From CAYXGZ01 sp964464755 (lineage in GTDB: Bacteria; Planctomycetota; MHYJ01; JACPRB01), in assembly GCA_964464755.1 (NCBI GenBank), contig CAYXGZ010000041.1, positions 1 through 32,863 on the forward strand: 32,863 nt of DNA, written 5' to 3'. Shown piece by piece: positions 1-8,093 of the stretch (within the stretch, counting starts at the first letter, position 1; each line of letters starts with the position of its first letter). Under the pieces are notes generated by a model. It saw only the letters and a program-made list of their open reading frames with translations, was not told the origin of the DNA and searched no databases. Made by a program: the position numbers and the translations under genes.

Positions 1-1296
1 CTGAGCCGGCCGCTGTCGGTCTTCGAGGGCTCCAACGGCTTCAAGGTGGTCAACCTCGGCATCAAGGTCGACCCCGGGACGCTCGTCGCCGCGGCCCGCA
101 CCCACCAGCCCGACCTCGTCGGGCTCTCCGGCCTGCTCGTGAAGTCCGCGCAGCAGATGGTCGCGACGGTCGAGGACTTCCGCACGGCCGGCCTGGAGCT
201 GCCGGTGCTGGTCGGCGGCGCCGCGCTCACGCGCAAGTTCACTTACACGAAGATCCGCCCGGCCTACGGCTCGACCGTCGTCTACGCGAAGGACGCGATG
301 CAGGGCCTCGACCTCGCCACCCGGCTCGTCGACCCGGCCCGCCGCGCCGCGCTCGAGGCCGACGTCGCCCGCGAGGCCGAGGGGCTCGCCGCGCCGGCCG
401 CCGCGGAAGCCGCGCGCCCCGCGGGCACCTCGACGGGGGTCCGCTCGTCGCTCGTGGACGCCGAGGAGCCCGTGCGCCGGCCCCCGGACTTCGACCGCCA
501 CGTCGAGTCGCTGCCCGACCCCTCGCCGCTCTGGCCCTACGTGAACCGGCAGATGCTGTACTCGAAGCACCTCGGGCTGAAGGGCTCCGTGGAGCGGCTC
601 GCCGCCCAGGGCGACCCCAAGCTCGCGGAGCTCGAGAAGATCGTGCTCGACGTCCAGCGGCGGGCGGCCGCGGAGGGATGGCTGAAGCCCCGGGCGGCCT
701 GGCGCTGGTTCCCCGCGAGCTCCGAGGGCGACGCGCTGATCGTGTACGACGAGTTCGGCCTGGCCGAGATCGAGCGCTTCACGTTCCCCCGGCAGCCGTG
801 GAAGGACGGGCTCTGCATCTCGGACTGGGTCAAGCCCCTGGAGTCCGGCGAGCGCGACGCCGTCGCGATGTTCGTCGTCACCTGCGGCGAGGGCGTCCGC
901 GAGCGGGCCGAGGAGCTGAAGCAGCGGGGCGAGTACGTGCTCTCGCACACGCTGCAGGCCCTGGCGCTGGAGTCGGCCGAGGCCTACGCCGAGCTGCTGC
1001 ACCGGCGGATCCGCGACGACTGGGGCGTAGGCGACCCGCCCGAGCTCGCGATGGCCGACCGGCTGAAGGCCCGCTACCACGGGATCCGGGTCAGCTTCGG
1101 CTACCCCGCGTGCCCGGACCTCGCCGACCAGGAGCGCCTCTTCAAGCTGCTCTCGCCCGCGGAGATCGGCGTCCGCCTCACGGACGGCCACATGATGGAC
1201 CCCGAGGCGAGCGTCTCGGCGCTCGTCTTCCACCACCGCCAGGCGAAGTACTTCGGCCTGAGCGCCGCCGGGGCACCCGCTCCCGAGTCCGCGTAA
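1..1296 (+). CDS. metH: Cobalamin-dependent methionine synthase, C-terminal part (5' end outside window)
   Basis: The frame is open from base 1, so this is the last 431 residues of a longer protein. Residues 1 to about 115 are the second half of the B12-binding domain (VVNLGIKV, GLSGLLVKSAQQM, LVGGAALTRKF). The DxHxxG cobalamin-ligand motif would lie at or just before the window edge. An Ala/Pro-rich linker follows. From about residue 175 comes the MetH activation domain, which binds S-adenosylmethionine and re-methylates oxidised cobalamin. It shows WPYVNRQMLYSKHLGLKG, the RVSFGYPACPD signature, and DGHMMDPEASVSALVFHH near the C-terminus. MetH transfers a methyl group from methyltetrahydrofolate to homocysteine in the cytoplasm. 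The substrate-binding domains cannot be seen here. Identification of this part is secure. The next gene starts 30 bases downstream on the same strand. Confidence 0.96.
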   Translation: MSRPLSVFEGSNGFKVVNLGIKVDPGTLVAAARTHQPDLVGLSGLLVKSAQQMVATVEDFRTAGLELPVLVGGAALTRKFTYTKIRPAYGSTVVYAKDAMQGLDLATRLVDPARRAALEADVAREAEGLAAPAAAEAARPAGTSTGVRSSLVDAEEPVRRPPDFDRHVESLPDPSPLWPYVNRQMLYSKHLGLKGSVERLAAQGDPKLAELEKIVLDVQRRAAAEGWLKPRAAWRWFPASSEGDALIVYDEFGLAEIERFTFPRQPWKDGLCISDWVKPLESGERDAVAMFVVTCGEGVRERAEELKQRGEYVLSHTLQALALESAEAYAELLHRRIRDDWGVGDPPELAMADRLKARYHGIRVSFGYPACPDLADQERLFKLLSPAEIGVRLTDGHMMDPEASVSALVFHHRQAKYFGLSAAGAPAPESA

Positions 1297-1326
1297 CCCC
1301 GCCCCGCCTCGTGCGTCCGAGGGTGC

Positions 1327-2559
1327 ATGAGGAACTACAACCGCCGGGAATTCCTGGGGACCTCCGCCGCCGGACTGGCGGCCATCGGGGTCGCCGGGCC
1401 CCCGCCCCAGGAGGCCCCGGGCGTCGTCGTCCACGAGTGGGGCGTCATCACCGTCGCCAACGGCAGCCGGATCGTCAATCTCCGCTCCGCCGGGGCGAAG
1501 CGGGTCGCCGCGGGCGGCGAACTCCCCGCCGGCCTCCCGGCGTTCGCGGAAACCTGGGAGGCCGCGTTCCGCGGCGTCGTCGACGAATGGCGCCGCCAGC
1601 CCGTCGACAAGCCGATCGTCTATTTCTACTCGAAGGAGCGCCGGGAACTCTCGTTCAAGGTCTCGGTCCCCACCGGCCGGCCCCGTGCCTGGTGGCCGCC
1701 GACCAAGGACTTCGGTCCCCGGCCCAAGCTCCCCAACCTCGGCAAGCGCGGGCTCCGGCGGATGGGGGAGGACGAGGAGGAGGATCCGAAGCCGGAGTCG
1801 GTGAAGGGCGACGGCGGCCACCTGCACTGGTCCAAGCTGGTGCTGGACCCCGGCGCCACCGACTTCCGCCCCGCCGACGGATGGTGGTCCGTCGCCCGGA
1901 AGACCGACTCCACCCCGGTTCGCGCCGGGAAGGACGCCGAGAAGTTCCTCTTCTACGACGCCTTCGCGAAGTACGACCAGGAGTTCAAGGTCCGCTGGCT
2001 GAAGACCGACCTGGTCCGGATCGAGAACCCCGGTCCCCTCGCCCAGCGGCACCTCGTCGCCCTGCGGGTCCGCGACGGGAAATGCGACTCGGCGACGCAC
2101 CGGCTCCTCAAGCCGGGGGAGTCCGTCGTCCTCGAGCTCAAGCCGGGCCGCCCCGCGGGGCTCGCGGACTCCCTGGTCGAAGCCGGCCTGTACCGCGCCG
2201 AGGCCGGGGGCCTCGTCGCCGCCTGGGAGGACGAGTTCTTCGGGATCGACGGGCACCGCGTGCTGGCCGTCCTGCCCCGCGAGACGTACGACGCCCTCCT
2301 TCCCGCGGAGATCTCGCCCGCGCCCGCGGCCTTCGAGCGCGTCCTGGTCGCGCAGGTCGAATGCCTCGGTCCCGAGCGTCGGGCCGAGGTCCTGGAGCTG
2401 ATCGAGCGGCTGGGCGCGGAGACTCCGGACACGCGCCAATCCGCCGCGGCGGAGCTCCGGAGACTCGGGGCGCTCGCCGAGGAGACGCTGCGCGAGGCGC
2501 TCCGGACGGCGGCCGATCCGGAGGTCGCGGCGCAACTCCAAGCGCTGCTCGAGGGGTGA
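1327..2559 (+). CDS. Tat-exported protein of unknown function (HEWG motif)
   Basis: This 410-residue protein starts with a twin-arginine signal (NRREFLG at residues 5-11, then a short hydrophobic stretch), so it is probably exported folded. The mature part opens with VVHEWGVITVANGS and continues with PIVYFYSKERRELSFKVSVP and a WWPP motif. From memory, this matches a family of conserved planctomycete and proteobacterial proteins with a HEWGTFT start and a KPVxYFY segment; no function is known to me. The last 45 residues form a HEAT-like helical unit (AAAELRRLGALAEETL, then DPEVAAQLQALLE). A similar unit occurs in the secreted protein at 8811-11525. The ATG at 1327 has GAGGG only three bases upstream, a short spacing, but the Tat motif directly after it supports this start. 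It follows metH by 30 bases and may share its transcript. Confidence 0.8.
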   Translation: MRNYNRREFLGTSAAGLAAIGVAGPPPQEAPGVVVHEWGVITVANGSRIVNLRSAGAKRVAAGGELPAGLPAFAETWEAAFRGVVDEWRRQPVDKPIVYFYSKERRELSFKVSVPTGRPRAWWPPTKDFGPRPKLPNLGKRGLRRMGEDEEEDPKPESVKGDGGHLHWSKLVLDPGATDFRPADGWWSVARKTDSTPVRAGKDAEKFLFYDAFAKYDQEFKVRWLKTDLVRIENPGPLAQRHLVALRVRDGKCDSATHRLLKPGESVVLELKPGRPAGLADSLVEAGLYRAEAGGLVAAWEDEFFGIDGHRVLAVLPRETYDALLPAEISPAPAAFERVLVAQVECLGPERRAEVLELIERLGAETPDTRQSAAAELRRLGALAEETLREALRTAADPEVAAQLQALLEG

Positions 2560-2668
2560 TGTGGATTAATCCGCACGGGGCCCGCGAAATCCGCTCCCGC
2601 GCGCCGCTTCCCGCCGGACCGCGCCGTGGTCCGCGCTTTGCGGCTCGATCCCCCGAGGAGGACGAGCC

Positions 2669-3175
2669 ATGAAGACCGCCCAACGCCCCCCCCGGAAGAC
2701 CGCCAAGACGGCCGCCCGGATCATGAGCAAGCCCGTCATCTCGATCCCCACCGAGACCCCGCTGCGCGACGCCGCGGTCCTCCTCAGCGAGAACGGCATC
2801 AGCGGCGCCCTCGTCGTCGACGCCGGCGAGCGGGCCCTGGGCGTCGTCTCCCTCTTCGACATCGTCACGCACCTCGCGGGCCTCGACCGCCCCGCGGGCG
2901 AGCCCGGCGGGTTCTACCGCTACGGCTGGCCGCGTTTCACGGACGAGGGCGAGGACGGGGACTGGGAGAAGATCGAGGAGAACCCGCTGCAGGAGATCCC
3001 GATCTCGGAGATCATGACGCCGGACATCCTTTCGGTGCCCGCGGACGCGCCGCTCAAGGACGTCGCCCGGCTGATGACGAAGAAGAAGATCCACCGCCTC
3101 TTCGTCGAGCGCGACGGGAAGCCCGTCGGCGTCATCAGCTCCCTCGACCTGCTCAAGGCGCTCGCGGAGGCCTGA
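2669..3175 (+). CDS. Two-CBS-domain protein
   Basis: The 168 residues form a basic N-terminal tail and two CBS domains. CBS1 spans about residues 18-70 (IMSKPVISIPTETPL to GVVSLFDIVTHL). CBS2 spans about 114-165 (IMTPDILSVPADAPLKD to GVISSLDLLKAL). An acidic linker of about 40 residues with an aromatic patch (GFYRYGWPRF) separates them. Paired CBS domains usually bind adenine nucleotides such as AMP, ATP or SAM and act as sensors. With no enzymatic partner domain, this is probably a stand-alone regulatory or sensor protein in the cytoplasm. The start is supported by GAGGAGGA about seven bases before the ATG. The 109-base gap upstream holds a 10-bp palindrome, so it may have its own promoter. 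What it regulates cannot be told from the sequence. Confidence 0.9.
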   Translation: MKTAQRPPRKTAKTAARIMSKPVISIPTETPLRDAAVLLSENGISGALVVDAGERALGVVSLFDIVTHLAGLDRPAGEPGGFYRYGWPRFTDEGEDGDWEKIEENPLQEIPISEIMTPDILSVPADAPLKDVARLMTKKKIHRLFVERDGKPVGVISSLDLLKALAEA

Positions 3176-3200
3176 GCTTCCCCCCGGCGGCGCCGCGTGG

Positions 3201-3206
3201 TATGAC
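3201..3206 (+). promoter_or_regulatory. -10-like hexamer TATGAC ahead of a leaderless start
   Basis: TATGAC ends eight bases before the ATG at 3215, and no Shine-Dalgarno sequence lies between them. Transcription would begin at, or one or two bases before, the start codon. TTCCCC lies 17 bases upstream as a poor -35 candidate. The same geometry is seen at four other starts in the window. Confidence 0.4.
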
Positions 3207-3214
3207 GGGCGCCG

Positions 3215-4105
3215 ATGCGCATCGTCGTGCTCGGCGCCGGGGCCGTCGGCGGGACCTTCGGGGCCCTCCTCGCCGCGGGCGGGTCCGACGTCTTCCTCGT
3301 CGCCCGGGGCGCGCACCTCGAGGCGATCCGCCGGGACGGGATCTCGATCGAGGGGCCGATCCGCGCGTTCACCGCGCGCGTCCCCGCGTCCGCCGATCCC
3401 GCCGACGCGGGCCGGGCCGACCTCCTCGTCGTCGCCGTGAAGGCCTACGACACGGCGGCCGCCTGCGCCGCCGCGAGGCCGCTGCTCGGCCCGGGCACCG
3501 GCGTGCTCACGCTCCAGAACGGCCTCGGCAACGTCGAGCGCCTCGCGGGGATCTTCGGCCGCGACCGCGTCGTGCCGGGCGTCGCCTACGTAGCCTCCGA
3601 GGTCGTCCGCCCGGGCGTCGTGCGCTGGGAGGCGGGCGGCCGGATCCAGGTCGGGCCGTCCCGCTGGTCGGAGCCCCTGCGGGCCGAGTTCGAGCGCGCC
3701 GGCGCGGGCTGCGAGATCGTCGCGGACCCGGACCAGGCAATCTGGGAGAAGCTCGTCGCCAACGCGGTCTTCAACGTGATGGCCACCGTCGAGGACTGCG
3801 CCCTGGGCGACCTGCTCGTCGAGCCGCGCCGCGAGGCCTGCGAGCGGGCGATCGACGAGCTGGCCGCGGTCGCCGCCACGCGGGGTGTCGTCGTGCGCCC
3901 CTCCGCCCGCGAGGGCTGCTGGGCGTTCTGCGAATCGCACCCCGCGTTCCGGACCTCGACGCAGCAGGACCGCGACCGGGGCCGGTCGGTGGAGTCGGAG
4001 GCCCTGAGCGGGGAGCTCGTGCGGATCGCTCGCGAGGCCGGCGTGCCCGTGCCCACGCACGAGCGGCTGTACCGGCGGCTTTCGGGCCGGCCCGGCCCTA
4101 CTTGA
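3215..4105 (+). CDS. panE: Ketopantoate reductase family protein (PanE/ApbA-like)
   Basis: This 296-residue NADPH-dependent oxidoreductase matches the usual family length. The N-terminus carries the nucleotide-binding GAGAVGG loop at residues 7-13. K76 in VVAVKAYD and K179 in WEKLVANAVFN sit at the positions of the conserved substrate and catalytic lysines. The C-terminal helical domain has STQQDRDRGRSVESEAL, the family's QDxxxGRxxExxxL pattern. PanE reduces 2-dehydropantoate to pantoate for coenzyme A synthesis. After the catalytic lysine, the common NPLTAL motif reads NVMATV instead, so another 2-oxo-acid substrate is possible. The start has a -10-like hexamer eight bases upstream and no ribosome binding site, so the mRNA is probably leaderless. 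The 3' end overlaps the convergent kinase gene by eight bases. Confidence 0.85.
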   Translation: MRIVVLGAGAVGGTFGALLAAGGSDVFLVARGAHLEAIRRDGISIEGPIRAFTARVPASADPADAGRADLLVVAVKAYDTAAACAAARPLLGPGTGVLTLQNGLGNVERLAGIFGRDRVVPGVAYVASEVVRPGVVRWEAGGRIQVGPSRWSEPLRAEFERAGAGCEIVADPDQAIWEKLVANAVFNVMATVEDCALGDLLVEPRREACERAIDELAAVAATRGVVVRPSAREGCWAFCESHPAFRTSTQQDRDRGRSVESEALSGELVRIAREAGVPVPTHERLYRRLSGRPGPT

Positions 4106-6995
4106 GCCGCTGCAGCTCGGCGATCTCGCGCTTGAGGGCGGAGGCGAGCTTCGGCTCGATCTCGACGGCCTTCTCGAGGTCCTTCAGCGCGGCGTCGTAG
4201 CGGCCCCTCAGCTTGAGCGCCTGGGCCCGGGCCAGCAACGGGCCGGGCGCGCCCGGCCGCAGCGGGACCGCGCGCTCCGCGTCCTCGAGCGCCCCCTTCG
4301 CGTCGCCGGTCCGCGCGCGCAGCACGGAGCGCAGGTGCAGCCCCTCCGCGTTGAGGGGGTCCAGCTCCAGCAGGGCGCCGAGGTGCTCGACCGCCTTGGC
4401 GGCCCGCGACTCCGGCTCCCCGCCCTCCTCGAGCGCCACGTAGGCGAGCAGGAAGTGGTAGGCGGGCTGGGCCCGGCCCTCGAGGGCGATGGTCCGCATC
4501 TTCTCCGCCGCCTTGGACGTCGCGCGGGCGACGAGCTCCTGCAGCGCCATGACGGCCCAGCGCTCGTAGGCGTCCGAGCTGTACTCCTGGGCGGCCTCCT
4601 CGACGGCCGCGTGGAACTCCGCCTCGAGCGGCTGGAGGTCCTCGGAGTCGCGGAGGAACGGCGCCTCGCGGCGGAGGACGAGGCGGACGAGGGTCGTGTA
4701 GCACTTGCCGTAGGCCGCCTGCCGGGACCAGGGCGCCATCTCGAGGGCCGCCGAGTAGTCCTCGATCGCCCCGGCGTGGTCGCCCAGGCGGTGCCGCAGC
4801 TTCGCCCGGACCAGGCGCGCCTCGAGGTACGTCGAATCCGCCCCGACGGCCCGGCCCGCCGCGGTCTCCGCGTAGGCGAGCTGCGCGAGCAGGTCCGCGG
4901 GGCCCGACTCGCGTCGCTGCATCCGGTCGACGGCCTCGATCGCCTCGACGGCGGCCAGGAGGTGCGGCGTCGCCGCCTTCCGGGCCTCCTCGCGCTCCTG
5001 GCGGTTCCGCGCGGCCGTCGCGGCGTCCTTCGCCGTCCGGTCCGCCTCGGCCCGGGCCTGCTCCTCGCGCTGCAGCTCGGCCCGCGCCCGGCGGATCCGC
5101 TCCTCGACGGCCGGGTCGGCCTTCCAGCGCAGCGCGCGCTCGTAGAGCGCGAGCGCCGTCGCCCAGCGGCCGAGGTCCCAGGCGCGGTCGGCCTCGCGGC
5201 GGATCTCGGGGCCCGCGGCCCGACCCTCCTTCAGGGCCTGCTCCGCGCGCCGCCGCCCCGCGTCCGCGGCCGCGTGGCTCCCGTCGAGCGCCAGCGCCGC
5301 CTCGTAGGCCGCCAGCGCCCGCGGCCAGTTCTCGGCCCGCGCCGCCTCGTCGCCCTCCCGGACCCGCGCCGCCGCCTCGCCCCGGTCCGCCGCCCGGACG
5401 GCCAGGCCGATCGACAGGGCGGCGATCGCGACGACGGAGGCCGCCGCGAGGGCCGCCGAGCGGGCCGGGTGCTCCCGCACCCACTTCCGCAGGCGCTCCC
5501 GCGCGCTCGACCGCCGCGCCCGGACCGGCTCGCCCTTGAGGAAGCGCCCGAGGTCCTCGGCGAAGGCCTTCGCCGACTCGTAGCGCCGGTGCCGGTCCTT
5601 CGACAGCGCCTTGAGGCAGATCTTCTCCAGGTCCGGCGGCACGCCCGGGTTCAGCGTCCGCGGCGGCTCGGGATCCTCCGCGAGCACGAGCATCAGCGTC
5701 TCGGCCGGGGAGTTCCCCTGGAACGGCGGCCGGCCCGCGAGGAGGAAGTACAGCACCGCGCCGAGCGAGTAGACGTCCGTCCGCCGGTCCAGCGCGTCGC
5801 CGCGGGCCTGCTCCGGGGACATGTACGGCGGCGTGCCGAGGATGGAGTCGCCCAGCGTGATGCCGTCGCGCGTCTGCACCGGCCGGGCGAGGCCGAAGTC
5901 CATGACGTAGACGCGCCCGCCGCCCCGGGAGAGCATCAGGTTGTGCGGCTTCAGGTCGCGGTGGATGACGCCCTTCTGGTGCGCGAACTCGACGGCCTCC
6001 GCGGCCTCCTTGAGCACCTCGAGGGCGTGGCGCAGCGGCAGGAGCTTCGAGCTCCGGCGCTCGGGCGGGCCGTGGCGGGTCACGGCCCCCGGCACCGAGG
6101 TCGTGAACGTCGAGAGCGGGTCGCCCTCGATGAACTCCATCGCGATCCAGCTCTTCCCCTCGTGCACGCCCGTGTCGTAGACCGTCGCGATGTTCGGGTG
6201 GCTGAGCCGCGCCGCCGTCTGCGCCTCGCGGAGGAAGCGCTTCTGCTCGGTCTCGCTCCAGAGCGCGGGCGTCATCTGCTTGATCGCGACGTAGCGCTCG
6301 AGGTCCGTCTGCCAGGCCTTCCAGACGACGCCCATGCCGCCGCGGCCGACCTCCCGGACGCGCAGGTACCTGCCGTCCGCGTAGCGGTTCGACGGGTCCT
6401 TGAGGGCCTCGACGACGTCCTCGGGCAGCGGCGCGCGCGAGACGGGCAGCAGCCCCGTCGTCTCCGACTCGCCGCCCGGCAGCAGCGGCCCGCGGCACTT
6501 GCGGCACGAGTACTTGCCCTCGGGGTCGTAGCCCGAGGTCCGGTACCGGGCGCCGCAGCGCGCGCAGAAGAGGCCGACCTGCTCCTCGGCGGCCGGGCCC
6601 GGCAGCGCCCCGGCCAGGTACTTCTTCCTCGCGAGGAGCTCGCCCAGCCGCGGCGCGGGCTTGCCCTGCTCCGCGAGCGCGGCCTGGTCGCCCAGGCACT
6701 CGTAGAGCTGCCGCTCGGTGATCAGCCCCTGCCGCACCAGCAGCCGGCCCAGGAGGGCTTCCTCGAGCTTGGAGTCCGACAGCTCGAAGGCCTCGCCGAT
6801 CCGCTTCTTGCGCTCCGCGAGCAGGCCCTCGAGGTCCGCGGGCCCGATCCAGCCCCGGCGGCCCAGGATTTCCCCGAGGGAGGCGCCCCGGGGGTCCGCC
6901 GCCTGCTCGGCGAGGGCCCCGGCCAGCTGCTCCTGCGTCACGAGGCCCCGCTCGAGGGCCAGGCGCGCGGTCCAGAGATCCAGCGGGTCGTGCAT
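4098..6995 (-). CDS. Membrane Ser/Thr protein kinase with MshEN-like modules, zinc ribbon and TPRs
   Basis: Domain order in this 965-residue protein: two MshEN/T2SSE-N-like helical modules at about residues 10-60 and 82-128 (GLVTQEQLAGALAEQ; GLITERQLYECL with RLGELLARKKYL), a zinc ribbon with C144, C147, C164 and C167, and a complete Hanks kinase domain at about 210-487. The kinase has the glycine loop GRGGMG (217-222), K239 in VAIK, HRDLKPHN (345-352), DFG (366-368) and SPE (393-395). One membrane span lies at about 512-534, followed by a long Ala/Glu-rich helical region with several TPRs to the C-terminus. The kinase should be cytoplasmic and the TPR region on the other side of the membrane. 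No PASTA domain is present. The start lies eight bases after a TATACT hexamer with no ribosome binding site. It is divergent from the coiled-coil gene at 7070. Phosphorylation targets are unknown. Confidence 0.93.
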   Translation of the reverse strand: MHDPLDLWTARLALERGLVTQEQLAGALAEQAADPRGASLGEILGRRGWIGPADLEGLLAERKKRIGEAFELSDSKLEEALLGRLLVRQGLITERQLYECLGDQAALAEQGKPAPRLGELLARKKYLAGALPGPAAEEQVGLFCARCGARYRTSGYDPEGKYSCRKCRGPLLPGGESETTGLLPVSRAPLPEDVVEALKDPSNRYADGRYLRVREVGRGGMGVVWKAWQTDLERYVAIKQMTPALWSETEQKRFLREAQTAARLSHPNIATVYDTGVHEGKSWIAMEFIEGDPLSTFTTSVPGAVTRHGPPERRSSKLLPLRHALEVLKEAAEAVEFAHQKGVIHRDLKPHNLMLSRGGGRVYVMDFGLARPVQTRDGITLGDSILGTPPYMSPEQARGDALDRRTDVYSLGAVLYFLLAGRPPFQGNSPAETLMLVLAEDPEPPRTLNPGVPPDLEKICLKALSKDRHRRYESAKAFAEDLGRFLKGEPVRARRSSARERLRKWVREHPARSAALAAASVVAIAALSIGLAVRAADRGEAAARVREGDEAARAENWPRALAAYEAALALDGSHAAADAGRRRAEQALKEGRAAGPEIRREADRAWDLGRWATALALYERALRWKADPAVEERIRRARAELQREEQARAEADRTAKDAATAARNRQEREEARKAATPHLLAAVEAIEAVDRMQRRESGPADLLAQLAYAETAAGRAVGADSTYLEARLVRAKLRHRLGDHAGAIEDYSAALEMAPWSRQAAYGKCYTTLVRLVLRREAPFLRDSEDLQPLEAEFHAAVEEAAQEYSSDAYERWAVMALQELVARATSKAAEKMRTIALEGRAQPAYHFLLAYVALEEGGEPESRAAKAVEHLGALLELDPLNAEGLHLRSVLRARTGDAKGALEDAERAVPLRPGAPGPLLARAQALKLRGRYDAALKDLEKAVEIEPKLASALKREIAELQRLK

Positions 6996-7003
6996 GGACC
7001 CCC

Positions 7004-7009
7004 AGTATA
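7004..7009 (-). promoter_or_regulatory. -10 hexamer TATACT for the kinase gene (leaderless)
   Basis: On the minus strand TATACT is followed by eight bases (GGGGGTCC) and then the ATG at 6995. No clear -35 is seen. It lies only six bases from the -35 of the opposite-strand promoter, so the two polymerase footprints overlap. Confidence 0.5.
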
Positions 7010-7014
7010 TCCCG

Positions 7015-7044
7015 TTGATTCCCCCCGGACGGCCCGCCTACAAT
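7015..7044 (+). promoter_or_regulatory. Sigma-70-type promoter, TTGATT-N18-TACAAT
   Basis: TTGATT (7015-7020), an 18-base spacer and TACAAT (7039-7044) make the best housekeeping promoter in the window. Predicted transcription begins near 7051, just before the GCGAGGA ribosome binding site (7054-7060) of the ATG at 7070. An ATG at 7043 lies inside the -10 box and so cannot be the start of this transcript's coding region. Confidence 0.65.
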
Positions 7045-7069
7045 GGGGGGACAGCGAGGATCCCTTCCC

Positions 7070-7549
7070 ATGGAACATCCCGACATCCCGATGATCTCGT
7101 CCGAGGAGGCCGCGGCCCCGGCGCCCGCGCCGAAGCTGCGCCTGCAGGCCTCTCGGAAGGAGACCCCCGAGATGCTCGCCTCGCCCCGCGGCCGGGAGGC
7201 CATGCCCACCGCGCGCATCGAGGTCGTCCGCGCCGACCCCGTCGAGGTCGCCGGCCACCTCGAGACCGCCGCGCGGGAGTTCATCCGGCTCTCGCGCGAG
7301 CGCGACGAGGCCGGGGCCCGCGCCAACGCCCTGGAGAAGGACCTCGGGGAGCTCCGCGCCCGGGGCGCCGAGTCCGAGCAGCTCAAGCAGGCCCAGGCCG
7401 CGCTCCAGATCGAGAACGCCAACCTCAAGACCCGCGTCAACGAGCTCGAGACCCTGCTCCGCAAGCGCGAGACCGCCCTGCAGAACTCGAAGGACGAGAA
7501 GGACCTGCTCGAGAAGAAGCTCGCCCAGATCAAGAGCGCGCTCACCTAG
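7070..7549 (+). CDS. Small coiled-coil protein
   Basis: This 159-residue soluble protein has no signal peptide. Residues 1 to about 60 are low-complexity (Ala/Pro and acidic) and probably disordered. Residues from about 75 to the end are an unbroken coiled coil rich in Leu, Glu, Lys and Ala (for example LKTRVNELETLLRKRETAL). No catalytic motif is visible and I do not recognise a family; architecturally it resembles small cytoskeletal or cell-division coiled-coil proteins. I chose the ATG at 7070 over one 27 bases upstream because it has GCGAGGA nine bases before it, while the upstream ATG falls inside the predicted -10 box. The stop codon directly abuts the TTG start of the adenosyltransferase gene, implying translational coupling. 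Confidence 0.75.
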   Translation: MEHPDIPMISSEEAAAPAPAPKLRLQASRKETPEMLASPRGREAMPTARIEVVRADPVEVAGHLETAAREFIRLSRERDEAGARANALEKDLGELRARGAESEQLKQAQAALQIENANLKTRVNELETLLRKRETALQNSKDEKDLLEKKLAQIKSALT

Positions 7550-8092
7550 TTGAAGATCTACACCAAGAAGGGCGACGCGGGCCGCACGGGCCTCTTCGAC
7601 GGCACCGAGGTCCCCAAGAGCGACCCCCGCGTCGACGCCTACGGGGACGTCGACGAGCTCAACGCGGCGATCGGCGCCGCCCGGGCCTTCCTCGAGGACC
7701 GGACGATCGACCCCGTCCTCGCCGCCATCCAGTCCGACCTCTTCGCCGTCGGCGCCCAGCTCGCGGACCCGAAGTACGACCCCGCCCGCCGCAAGCAGAA
7801 GACCCGCATCACGGCCGGCCGGGTCCGGGAGCTCGAGAAGGAGATCGACGCCCGCGAGGCGACGCTCCGCCCGCTGAAGAACTTCATCCTCCCCGCGGGC
7901 TCCCGCGGGGCCGCCCTGCTCCACCTCGCCCGCACCGTCGCCCGCCGCGCCGAGCGCCGAGTCGTCGGGCTCTCCGCGACCGTGAAGCTCGACCCGGTGC
8001 TGCTGGTCTACCTCAACCGCCTCTCCGACCTGCTCTTCGTGCTCGCGCGCTCGGAGAACGCCGGGCACGGCGACCAGGAAGCCGACTGGTAG
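7550..8092 (+). CDS. pduO: ATP:cob(I)alamin adenosyltransferase (PduO type)
   Basis: This 180-residue protein fits the PduO-type adenosyltransferase family throughout. It transfers the adenosyl group of ATP to cob(I)alamin to give adenosylcobalamin. The N-terminal ATP loop is YTKKGDAGRTGL (residues 4-15). The second signature is HLARTVARRAERRVV (about 125-139), with the arginines and glutamate used for ATP and subunit contacts. The C-terminal motif is YLNRLSDLLFVLAR (154-167), including N156 and D160. The protein should be a cytoplasmic trimer. The start is a TTG that begins the base after the upstream TAG, so translation probably depends on the coiled-coil gene. Its partner B12 enzyme is not in the window; the nearby MetH uses methylcobalamin instead. 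The stop lies one base from the stop of the convergent flavin-reductase gene. Confidence 0.93.
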   Translation: MKIYTKKGDAGRTGLFDGTEVPKSDPRVDAYGDVDELNAAIGAARAFLEDRTIDPVLAAIQSDLFAVGAQLADPKYDPARRKQKTRITAGRVRELEKEIDAREATLRPLKNFILPAGSRGAALLHLARTVARRAERRVVGLSATVKLDPVLLVYLNRLSDLLFVLARSENAGHGDQEADW

Positions 8093-8093
8093 T

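Noticed and set aside
7043..7069. Earlier ATG for the coiled-coil gene
   Set aside because: It lies within the predicted -10 box and has no ribosome binding site; the ATG at 7070 has both a site and correct spacing.
3586..7545. Very long open frame on the minus strand, overlapping several genes
   Set aside because: It is an artefact of high GC in the alternative frame. Its product is Arg/Gly/Pro/Ala-rich with no domain, while the overlapping kinase and PanE-like frames carry complete families.
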